The notes under the pieces: generated by a model
What the model was told of the DNA's origin: nothing
Seen by the model: the letters and a program-made list of their open reading frames with translations, nothing else
The model's database searches: none
Position numbers and translations under genes: made by a program
NCBI GenBank assembly: GCA_027559495.1
Contig: JAMXSV010000021.1
Coordinates: 62,001-126,000, forward strand
Reading direction: 5' to 3'
DNA: 64,000 nt
Origin: Aurifilum marmelostoma
Taxonomy: Eukaryota; Ascomycota; Sordariomycetes; Diaporthales; Cryphonectriaceae
Shown here: one piece after another, positions 12,049 to 21,633 of the stretch
Numbering within the stretch: the stretch's first letter is position 1
Layout of the letters: every line of letters begins with the position of its first letter

Positions 12049-13044
12049 CTTGAGAGGAGGAAAAGGATTGTCGCTGGCAGAGGAGGGCAGCTGCAGGAGA
12101 TGGGTCGGATTACTCGGCGCAGTATCAGAAGCTCTGGAAATTTGCGCGCGCGCACCCAACCGTCGGGATGGGGAAAGCTGCGAACTCGGGGTTCACCAGT
12201 AGAAGAGCGGCAAGGAACGGAAAACTGTAGCTGGAAGACAGAGAAATGCGCCTCTCTCAGTATCCAGCAGCCAGCCAGCCAATTTTGATGCGGTCGAGAG
12301 AAACAAGAGGGGCGAAAGCAAAGAAGGAAGAAAAAGGAAAAGAAAAGACAGAAAACCCCTCCAAGAAGATGATAATATGCAGCAAGGTTTCTGATGCGCA
12401 TGAAGCTGACTATTGACTTGAGGCCACGACACATTTTCCCTTGCCAATTGCGCGGCACCAGCCGAGGAGCTCTCAAAATAGCAAGGATCATGCCCAGCCC
12501 TCCAATGAAGGGGGGGAATTGAAACGGGTGATCCACTGGGCTGCGGGGGAGCTACAGGGCCTCTAGGTCATGTCTCTACCACGGCCCACGCTGTAGCTCC
12601 AGGGGTCCTCTCCGCTACGAAGCCACTGAGAGCTGCACCACAGTATGTGCAAACCATGATGATGCACCCCCAACTCTGACAATGTGCAACGCCACATAGC
12701 ATCAGTTGCAGCAGTATGAGCTGCAAATAGGTGGTAAACAGTATCTCTCTGGATGTTTCTTGGGGATCTACCACAATTTTGAAATACATCCTCAAGGGTA
12801 CATGCAACAAACCTCATTATCTCGGCTTCTGCAGGATGCCCGAGTATGCTGGCTGCTTATCACGCTCTCCGGGTGACTCAACTCAGCTTCAGCACTCTTT
12901 GTCCAATCAGTATACTCCGTCTCAATAGCACTCTCCTCTGACTTGTGTATAATATTCTCCTTCCATCCCACTATCTAGAAGCGAAAAGAAAACACACCCA
13001 GACTCAGACGAAGGTACTGACTGACCCGCATATACACCACAAAA
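12049..13044. promoter_or_regulatory. Divergent intergenic region between ERV46 and the GNAT gene
   Basis: Head-to-head arrangement, so this 1 kb should contain both promoters. On the GNAT side an AT-rich TATAATA-like stretch (about 12946-12953) lies roughly 95 bases before the start codon, and the leader is CA-rich immediately before the ATG. No coding signal seen. Confidence 0.45.
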
Positions 13045-13662
13045 ATGGCATCAGCCACAGAATCCCAGGACACCACACCCCTCCCAGAACCCATCCTCAC
13101 CCTCCCCAGAGTCCTCATCCGGGCCCTCCACCCCTCGGACGCGCCCGAGTCGGCCCGCCTAGCCAACGATCCAGACATCGCCAGGGGCATGCGCAACACC
13201 TTCCCCTCGCCCTACACGCTGGCCCACGCCGAGTTCTTCATCACCCACCGGGCCAGCAAGGACACCAGGCCCTCCACGCGCACGGATCCGCCCACCGACG
13301 TGCTCATCAACTACGCCCTCTGCCGGCGCTCGGACGGCCGCTTCATCGGCGGCATCGGGCTCAAGCCGCTGTCGGACGTCGAGGCGCGCACCATGGAGAT
13401 CGGCTACTGGGCCGGGCGGGAGCACTGGGGCCAGGGCTATGTGACTGAGGCCGTGGGTGGCTTTGTGGCGTGGGCTTTCCGGACGTTCCCTGAGACACTG
13501 CGGCTCGAGGCTACTGTGTTTGAGGGTAACGATGGGAGCGCAAGGGTGCTGGCCAAGGCTGGGTTCACGCGGGAGGGGGTGAGGAGGAAAGCCATCTGGA
13601 AGAACGGGGAGAGTCTGGATCAGACTTTCTTTGGCATGTTGAGAGAAGAGTGCTCTCATTGA
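13045..13662 (+). CDS. GNAT-family N-acetyltransferase (RimJ/RimL type)
   Basis: Single-exon gene of 205 residues. It has the GNAT fold of the RimJ/RimL group (Acetyltransf_3): R-V-L-I-R-A-L-H-P-S-D at the start of the domain, the G-G-I-G-L-K-P strand, M-E-I-G-Y-W and the acetyl-CoA pyrophosphate loop R-E-H-W-G-Q-G-Y-V-T-E-A (about residues 130-141). A C-terminal N-x-x-S-x-x-V-L-x-K-x-G-F motif follows. It transfers acetyl from acetyl-CoA to an amino group; the acceptor cannot be told from sequence. The start is the first ATG after the leader and lies in AAAAATGG context. It converges on the TPC1 gene with about 150 bases between stops. Confidence 0.9.
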   Translation: MASATESQDTTPLPEPILTLPRVLIRALHPSDAPESARLANDPDIARGMRNTFPSPYTLAHAEFFITHRASKDTRPSTRTDPPTDVLINYALCRRSDGRFIGGIGLKPLSDVEARTMEIGYWAGREHWGQGYVTEAVGGFVAWAFRTFPETLRLEATVFEGNDGSARVLAKAGFTREGVRRKAIWKNGESLDQTFFGMLREECSH

Positions 13663-13812
13663 AATGTCTCGCGTGACCAATCACAGTCTCTCTGGTTGGG
13701 TGTTTCTAATGATTCTTGTCCAGGTCTACCAATGCAGGTGAATTTCTAGAATCTATGCTGATATCGCGCAATTCCCCTGGCCCTGCCCCAGCGCCGTTGA
13801 TGCACACACATT

Positions 13813-14948
13813 TCACAATGCCTTTTTCTCCTCATTCCTTCCCTCCAGACTTATAAGAGACTTCAGCACCCGCTCATAAGTCCAGACCGTAACGGCACTC
13901 GCCGGCGCCGCCTTGAAGAGGCTGACCGTCAGGCCTCTGTACAACCCCCCTCATGCCCTCCGTTTTCAGTATCGTTCGTATAGTCCCAACCGTCCCTAAC
14001 CGGCCGTAGTCTGGGATATTCTTGTGCACATATCTGCTCCTCGTCGGCCCTTGCACTTGTATCCTCTTGCGCACCGTGTCCAAGGGGAATACGCCCGTTT
14101 TTGCAATAATGCTGGCCAGGGTGCCCGCCACTGCCTCGCCCCCGCCAAAGGGCAGGCTGAACTGCGACATGGGGGTGCGCAGTATCTCGTACACGGAGAA
14201 GAAGACCCCCATGAAGGGCACGATCTGGCCCAGTGCGGGGCTGAGGCCCCGAAAGAACCCCGTGGCGCCCTCGTCGCGCTGTATCGTGGCGATGGCCCGC
14301 CGCAGAGAGGTGTAGACCCTGTCGTCGTTGCCCTGCGCCGCAAAACGTGTCCGGAGGAGGTCGAGCGGGTAGGTGGCGGCGGTACCGACCGCGCCGGCCG
14401 ACGCGCCCGAGATGAAGGTCTCTGCGGCGCTGGGGAGGCTGAAGTCGTGCTGCTCCTGCAGGTGCTGGAGGAGCTGGGTCGTCGAGCGGTAGGTGGTGAA
14501 CTGGATCGCCGAGTACGAGATGTACATGAGCTCGGCGGGCACGTTGCCCTTCCACAGGCCGGTGAGGCCCTCTGTCGCGAGGATGGCCTTGATGGTCGGG
14601 ATGGTGCCTTTGTAGATGGGCCCGCCGCGGGCGTAGGGGTGGGTGAGCGGGTCCGACAGAGAGTGGGACTGCAGTTGGAGGCGGATCTTGACGACGTCGA
14701 GGGGGGCAATGATGAATCTGGACAGTTCATCAGCATAGATTGCTCATGAAGAAGATTGGAGAGCTGACATGTATATATTTATCACAAAGGGAGGATGGCT
14801 CACCGCGAGATCATGCCGGCCGTGGCTCCAGCCACCACGACCTGAAGCCGAGAGCCCTACCGTCGGATTTTAGCACAAGTCGATGTCGTCGCGAATGGTA
14901 GCCCAGGTGCCATACCTCATCTTTGAGCTGTTCTCCTTTGGGAGACAT
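13813..14948 (-). CDS. TPC1: Mitochondrial thiamine pyrophosphate carrier, one-base frameshift
   Basis: SLC25-type inner-membrane carrier with three tandem modules carrying P-L-D-V-V-K-I-R-L, Y-P-L-D-L-L-R-T-R-F and F-P-L-D-T-V-R-K-R-I (the P-x-D-x-x-K/R signature). Length and the motifs Q-V-V-V-A-G-A-T-A-G-M-I-S-R and G-L-W-K-G-N-V-P-A match Tpc1. Exons are 14916-14948 (11 codons), 14804-14856 and 13813-14717; introns are 14857-14915 (GTATGG) and 14718-14803 (GTGAGC). Near the C-terminus the frame breaks at G6 (+ strand C6, 13945-13950) after T-E-G-M-R-G. One base fewer gives L-Y-R-G-L-T-V-S-L-F-K-A-A-P and a 329-residue protein; as written it ends in an unrelated short tail. The microexon start is inferred from phase and splice sites. 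Confidence 0.88.
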
Positions 14949-15928
14949 GCACTCGAGTCAAATAGAAGGTGGTTTCAGACCTTGGCAAAGTCTGGCGCAG
15001 AGGCCAAAAGTGTTGGGGGGGGGGGGGGGGGTCCACGAGTTATCTGTCCTCGAGCACAAGAGCAGATTAGGTCGTGGGTAGAAGGTAGCAGCGCGGGTGA
15101 GAGGCGACGGTCTTGCGAGAAGTTCATTCACGGCATGCTGGCTTATCGGAGGCCGACAGTAGCTTATATGATGGCAGGTATTCTGAGGAGGTTGTGTCGG
15201 GAGCATCGACTGCCTTTCTCCCTTGACCCAGGATCAAGTCGTGGACCGAAATTCTTATCGTGGCTTATCGCGCAGTGACATCAGCAGAAGGCTCATCCCT
15301 GGTCCAATTCAATAGGTCCGCATACGGTAATATAGAGCCAAATAAAAATAGTAGATTTTAGAATCAAAATATTTAGTTGTAACTGTCAAAGTGAATCATC
15401 CGTTTGTTGGCTACGGAATAGGAAATAAATCTCGTTTCTACTTCTGATTTGAGTCGTATTCGCTTCGCTATTTACCGTCTTTATATGCCCCCAGTCTGTC
15501 TGTTCTCTTTTCTGAGTATTTTTTTCTTTTTAATATCGCAATTGCACAACCATCGTTTTCCGATATTACTCGAATAACTCTTATTCGGTTCGTAAAACAC
15601 TACATGTCCTCACTCGCGTAGTCCAAGCATCAGATTAGACAAGTTGGCTTCTACATACGTGACGGCATGCGCCTTTTTTTTTTCTTTTGTGGTTTGTCCT
15701 TTCATTTATTCCCATGCCTGTACTTAATAATTTTTAATTTTCTTTCTGAGCATCCTGGAGGTGTCCCGCTACTCGCACTGTACTGACTTTCCTCACTTTT
15801 GGCTCTCCAGGGCTGATTATCCATCCTTGGATCACTGCCATTCCTGTTCCATTTGACAAGCACTTGAACGGATGCTTCCGTAATATTCTTTCGTGAGGAC
15901 GTTGCCAATCCTTGGACTGCTTTCCCGA
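14949..15928. other. AT-rich intergenic stretch at the left border of the cluster
   Basis: No coding signal. It contains a G12-13 run at about 15015-15030 and then a clearly AT-rich segment from about 15300 to 15740. The change of composition falls just before the first cluster gene, so this is a reasonable left boundary for the cluster. Confidence 0.5.
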
Positions 15929-17756
15929 CTATTGCGAGGCCACTTTCATCTGTGCACAAGACCAAACTCCATTGCCAGCTGGTCGGCCATTGTGTGATAG
16001 GCTGAATGAGTCCTCGACCCGGATGGATGCGTGTGCTGATCCCTTGTCTATAATAAGTTGTTAGTAATACACCAAATTGACTTTGACAAGATTCTCGGAT
16101 CTTTGCCACCTGCTAATGACTTACCGGGACTGATGTTGGGACTATAAGAAAGATCAATTGTAACAATAGGGCTCAGCCCTGCGGTCCTCCGGATGTGCGA
16201 CATATATACAGCACTCATAATATTCGCCGGTACGCTGTGGTCGTCGATATTGGAGAGCAGGTCATCAAACGTCCTTTTCCCATCCATAAAGCCGAGAGCC
16301 TCGTTGAGAACGCCACGCTTGATGTTCTCCGAGTACAGCCCCGGCGTCTTGGCCTGCGAGTGCTTGTCCAGGTCTGCGACAGAATACGACTTCATGGGCT
16401 CGTCCTCGCCGAGCATGCCACAGTTGCGGAACTGATGGATGGCAAAGTGGTTGTCGCTGCCCATCTCCGCCGTGCTAGGCCTGGACCGGTCGTGCTTGTC
16501 ATTGGCCTGTCGCGACTCGATGACGATCGTCTGGTACGGCCCCTGCTTGATCTCGTGGAACTCGTGCTTGACGCGGCCGTTGCCCTTGTACAGGTCCTGC
16601 CCGGGCCGGATCCAGGTGCGCCTCGCAAAGCCGTTGTGCTGCAGGTTGACCTGGGCGAGCGAGACGACCTTGTTGTCCTGGAGAAACGAGATCTGCAGCG
16701 CCGCGTCCATCTCGCCAAAGGCCACCATGAGCTTCTCGAGCTCCTCGTCCGTGTACCTGCAGACCTCTTCGTACTTCTCGGCCCCGAATATGTGCGCATA
16801 GTCCTCGTGCTTGAGCACCTTGATGAACCCGCTGGGCAGCAGGAAGCTGGAAACAACCTCGATCTTGTCTGGCCGCTTCTCTGCCGTCCAGCCCGACTTG
16901 AGGAACCGATACAGCGTGTCGAGAAAGTGATAGCCGCTGTGCGACACCTTGCCGTTGCCGTAGTTATACGAGTGGTACTCCTGGTGGACAATCTCGGTAG
17001 GCAGACGCCACTGGCCGTCACAGTGCGTGGTGATAATGTTGGTAATCGGGCAGTTCGTCTTACGGGCAATCTCGGACAGCTTGTCCAGAGTAAGATGGAA
17101 CCCGGGGTGGTACCGACGGTGGCTGTTGACCAGGAAGATGGTGCGGCGGCGCTTCTGGAGAGCCTGGTATGCGTCGAACAGGTCCTGGTAGTCCTGGGCT
17201 ATGCCGTAGGCCTGCGACATATCTGTTGTGACTTTTCCTCTTGTCGTGATTGGCTTATCCATGATGATGTGCTGGTCCCGGCTGACAGCCCATAAACCAT
17301 AGGCCTTGTGCGCCAGAGGCTCCGTCGCAACAATAACACACGAGATCTCGTGGCGGATCAGGATTTCATCAAGCTGGTCCGAGACCTCCGCGGGCATGTC
17401 ACTTGTGAAAAACGGCACAAAGAGTAGTTCCTTTCCTGGGAACTTCTCATCTCGGTATTCTGTGACCTCCTTCTCGTTGGCCTTAATGTCCACCGCGCAG
17501 GCCAGCTTGGCCCTCCCCCTCTTTTTCCAGACCCAGCAAATGTGGGATATAGGTTCGTTTGGCACTGTTAGTTTCAGTTTTTGGTTCTGTAGTCAGTATT
17601 CTCTAAGCTAATACGTGAGGGGGGAGAGAAATATCCAGAATAGAATGATAAAATTACGTACTGAGGTCCTACGCCGATGAGCAGGAAGCGAGGCAGCGGC
17701 CTGAACTCGCCGCCGTTGCTGCCCACGGGAGACAAACGCTTGATCATAGGAGACAT
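15929..17756 (-). CDS. Gfo/Idh/MocA-family NAD(P)-dependent oxidoreductase (cluster gene), one-base frameshift
   Basis: Rossmann-fold dehydrogenase about 550 residues long, longer than the usual 330-400. The N-terminus has L-L-I-G-V-G-P-H-A (dinucleotide loop) and, after one strand, C-A-V-D-I. The Gfo/Idh/MocA catalytic lysine lies in M-D-K-P-I-T (the E/D-K-P motif), after a V-A-T-E-P strand. The second half has Y-H-S-Y-N-Y-G-N-G-K-V-S-H-S-G-Y-H, a plausible substrate pocket. Exons are 17662-17756, 16125-17564 and 15929-16047; introns are 17565-17661 (GTACGT) and 16048-16124 (GTAAGT, branch TACTAAC). The frame breaks at 17515-17526 (C5 beside T5 on the + strand): upstream reads K-R-T-Y-I-P-H-L-L-G-L-E-K-E-G and downstream R-A-K-L-A-C-A-V-D-I. 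Minus one base the CDS is 551 codons. It is divergent from the ATP-grasp gene. Substrate unknown. Confidence 0.85.
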
Positions 17757-18797
17757 AGCGTAAATGAAACTACACAGAATACCCAGGTTACGTCGCGATA
17801 GACCAGTGAATAAGGGAGTTGGCCTTAAGTGTGAGGGGGGCTGGAGGCAGGAGATGATGAGTGGCCTGCCTAGAGAACGCTACAAACGCAGCCTGAAAAG
17901 TCGAAGGCACAGCCGATATTTATGTCTAAGATTATTTCTCGCCATCTTGAAGGTAAGCACGCACGAATTTCGCCTGTATCAGGGAAGATAAACTTGCTGG
18001 CAATGAAGTTTACTCCTGTCGGCATATCCTACTACTATAGCTACTGAAGGAGGGGAAGGCTTGCATATTGATACGCGGAATCATCGTACCGTGCGTGTTT
18101 GCCCACGCAGATTGTGACTAGGAGGAGCCAGTTCTGCTTGCCGCGAGGTGACCTCAACCACTGTGCACATCTGCATATCAACCCGGAAGGATTCTTGCAT
18201 GACAGACTGAGTGACTTTGCCTCCTCTAAGCCGTTAAACAAGCCCGTGGGTCTTTCTCTAGTACCTGATTGGCATTTTCTTGTCACACACTCACCGCGAG
18301 TCGCCCTCTGCTGGGGCTCTTTTGAGCCGCATTGGTCCACGCTTGCGTCTGTCAAGAGGCCTCTGACCAAGCTTGGATCATTCTCATCCATTTCTGACTC
18401 TGTCTGACCTGCTCCGGTGGGCTCGGATTACACTTTCTGTGCGGGCCAGTCAGGCGTTCATTTGGTCGCATATTCCTGGCTTCGCGGTCTTGAGGTATCC
18501 GTTGCTGAAGATGGAAGCTCTTGTCCTTGAGCCAGCTATATTACTTATCAGAGATTCTCTGACATAGGCCTATGAATCGATTACACTATGTTGATTCTGT
18601 AGTCTGAGTGACCAACTGGCTGACATTTATTATTCATTGATTCAATCGTGCTCTGGAGACTTCCTAGCAAGACATAATACTCACGTATTACCTCCTCATC
18701 TGTGTAATCTCTTTAGCTAATCGTCCGTTCTGTTCTTGAGTAAAATGACCGGGCTCAATAACTGATCACAGACTGACCTTTTGCGCATCCTCAAGAA
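17757..18797. promoter_or_regulatory. Divergent promoter region between oxidoreductase and ATP-grasp ligase
   Basis: About 1 kb between two divergent cluster genes, so likely a shared control region. It has a TTACGTCG element near 17788, which resembles a bZIP half-site. I see no convincing coding frame; the longest open frame (18041-18391, minus) has no domain and irregular composition. Confidence 0.45.
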
Positions 18798-21365
18798 ATG
18801 GCATCACATGGAGAATTGATCACTCTAATTACATTGCAAATGGACTGGGATAAGCGGATCATAAGAGCGCTTCCGCTCCGGCACATAAGACAGGATATAA
18901 TACTTAGTCAGACGATAGACAAAGCTGTCAGTCTGTGTCAGATCACCAGTCACTGCTTTGTTATACAATAATCAATTAGTCCCCTGAAGGCGGCTTATGC
19001 TTGCTGAGACCCACAGCAGCACACACACTGACGGCATCCATCCCTCTCGGCGCTCGGCTCTCGACTGAATACATAGTGGTAAACGCCCCCTTCTCCCCTG
19101 CGGCCGGAGCTCGCCTCCTAGTTGACTTGTTCTTCCCTGGTGTCACCCGGGCTCGTCATGTTGTTTACAATGGCGACGCATGGCAGAGTTGCTATATCGA
19201 ACAAGGATGAAGGTGAAGAAAACCCCCTAGACCTCTCATAGCACTATACTTTCAACTGTCTGGAAACATACACTTACACATACTTGTACGGAATAGTTGT
19301 ATTGGATTGTTCATGGAAGATTTTAGACAGCTATCGTCTGCCGCGTCAGATCAAGAAGGGAACACCGTGGCAGACGATCGATGTAGTTTTCGAGGCGGAA
19401 CCAGGGTCTAACCCAGATCCCCCTCCTCTTGAGAGCATTCTTCAAGGAGAAGATGTACAAGTTGTCTTCACCGAAGCGGATGGAAATGTGGTGCGGACCA
19501 CGCCTGCTGCCCTGGGTGGCTTCGATTGTGCACCCTTTCAATTTCTATTGGGATGTCTCCGCTCAGCTGCACACTCGTCTGGTGCCTGTTGCTCTATGGC
19601 CAAGTGCATTGTGCCTCTGGCCAAGGGTCACATCACTCGCTCTGACATATTCTCTCTGCGCCTCATCGACTGCGAGGTAGTTGCCACGGCATTCTCCTTT
19701 GCAGAGCCTCTGCAGGAGTACTCAGGACAACCTGTGGCTCCAGACCAGTCTCACCAACTAAGTGTGATCCTGAAATCTTCCATTGCTGGGTTTATCCTCA
19801 AGGACAAATTCTCTGAGGAGAACCCGGACACAGCCCCTGACCTCGCAAGCCTGTCCAGCCTGGCAGAAGCAGAACTAGAGAACAGGCTCTCGTTTCAGTG
19901 GATCATTGACGAGCCGCCGCGCCGTCTACGCCTGGCCATCATTGAAGGCAGCCGCACCCATCCGGACTATGGAGGTACGGGTCCCAACATCTACCTTGCC
20001 GCACAGGCTCTCGGAATCGACATGGTAGTCTTCGACAACCCAGGCCACTGGCTCCAGAGCGGTCCCTACGAGCACTGGCGGGAAGCCTTCGTACCCTGCA
20101 AGCTGGTTGAGGAGGCCGATCCCGAGTTCGAAGGCCGGATCGTGGCCTCGGTCAGATCCTACGACAAGCCCATCGACGGCATCATCACCTTCTGCGACAA
20201 GTACCAGGTCGACGTGACGCGCGCGGCCAAGCAGCTGGGTCTGGCCGTTCTGGCACCGCCTGAGAGCTATCGCATCGCCACGGACAAGTACGAGACGAGC
20301 GTCTTCGCAGGCCACGACGCCTTCCAGGCCTCGAGCGCAGCGGAGGCCGTCCGCATCGTGCAGGAGAAAAACTTAGTGTTTCCGCTCATCATCAAGCCCT
20401 GCAGGGGATGGAGCTCCGAGGGCGTGTTCCGTGTCGACAGTCTAGAGGAGCTCTCTGCCGCGGCGGCCTCGATCGATACCGAGAGGCACGGCAAGGAGTT
20501 CGTTGTGGAAAAGTATTGCTCGGGACCCGAGATTGATGCGAATTTTGTGCTTCTGGACGGCGAGATTCTCTTCTTTGAGGCCTGCGACGACTTTCCAAAG
20601 ACGGCTGAAGATCCAGACGCGTGCAGCAGCGGTAATGACGGCCCCGCGACCAGAACCTTCAACGAGACCAATAGCGTTTTCCCGTCGGCCATGCCGCAGA
20701 AAGAATTAGACCTCGTCAGGCGCGATTTTCATGAGCTGCTCTCACGCTTGAATTTCCGCAACGGCATCATGCACCTCGAGGGACGTGTCGATCACTCTTC
20801 TGTCACGTACCGCAAGACCAAGGGTGTCGTGGACCTCGCACCAGCGGCCGAAGCATCCAATGGCAACGTCGTGTTGTCCTCCTCTTCCAATGGGGCAACA
20901 GAAAAGGGGCCCGTCCCATGGCTGATCGAGATCAACCCTCGCCCTCCAGGGATGAAAGGCACACAGATCATCGAGTCCACCTGGGGCGTAGACTACTGGG
21001 GCCTCAGCATGCTCCTGGCGCTCGGCGACAAGAGACGCACCCGAGCCCTGTCGCAGCCCTTCTTGCACGGGCCCCAGTACACCTGCGTCATGGTCTTCAT
21101 CTCTGCGGACTACGACTCTGCCGCATGTGAGGGTATCTTTGATTCGGACGACATCTGCGCCGAGCTGTTTGCCCGGCGGCCGGACCTTGCCAAGCATGTG
21201 AGCCGGTATGGGTGTCTGGTCAAGAGGGGCCAGCGGATTCCACATCCGAGTACAGGTGTGAATAGCTTTCTTGCCTACTTCAATGTGTTTTCGAGACGTT
21301 CTCGGAGAAGGGCTCTTGAGCTTGCTGGAGAGGTGAGAAGAGAGGTGAGGTTCGCGTTCAAGTAA
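18798..21365 (+). CDS. ATP-grasp amino-acid ligase resembling carnosine synthase (cluster gene)
   Basis: ATP-grasp enzymes activate a carboxylate as acyl phosphate and couple it to an amine. The C-terminal two thirds show the fold in order: L-A-I-I-E-G-S-R and G-G-T-G-P-N (pre-ATP-grasp domain), T-D-K-Y-E-T-S, the ATP-binding lysine in F-P-L-I-I-K-P-C-R-G-W-S-S-E-G, V-E-K-Y-C-S-G-P-E-I-D-A-N, and metal ligands in M-H-L-E-G-R and L-I-E-I-N-P-R-P-P-G. The N-terminal part (V-V-N-A-P-F-S-P onward) resembles the extra domain of CARNS1-like enzymes. The main exon, 19297-21365, is certain. Upstream exons 18980-19187 and 18798-18926 are inferred: phases fit and the total is 801 residues, but the donor of intron 19188-19296 (GTTGCT) is weak. 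Class I ligase activity is known for the family; the two substrates are unknown. Confidence 0.85.
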
Positions 21366-21633
21366 TTAAAAGCGAGATGAATCGTATATGAATATATGAG
21401 TAAAATCTACCCTATGCAGATAAAAAAAATTCAAGAGAGAGAAGGAAAGCAGATCCGTTCATCAAACAGACTCTTTGCTCAAATACTACCTCTCAGAGGT
21501 GAAAGTGGTAGACATTGTGTGGACAATATTCCAGGAATGCAGCTACTGTAGCGTTGGGCGCTCACTTTCGCAACATGCTCCCTTCGGCATCTAAGAGTTG
21601 TACGAAGTATTTTCTCTAACCTCATCACGGTCA

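Noticed and set aside
16195..17295. Open frame of 366 codons on the + strand
   Set aside because: Antisense to the Gfo/Idh/MocA oxidoreductase; no domain, composition typical of a reverse-complement shadow.
18904..18910. TTAGTCA as a bZIP site upstream of the ATP-grasp gene
   Set aside because: It falls inside the proposed first coding exon, and the 7-mer is expected about eight times by chance in 64 kb on both strands.
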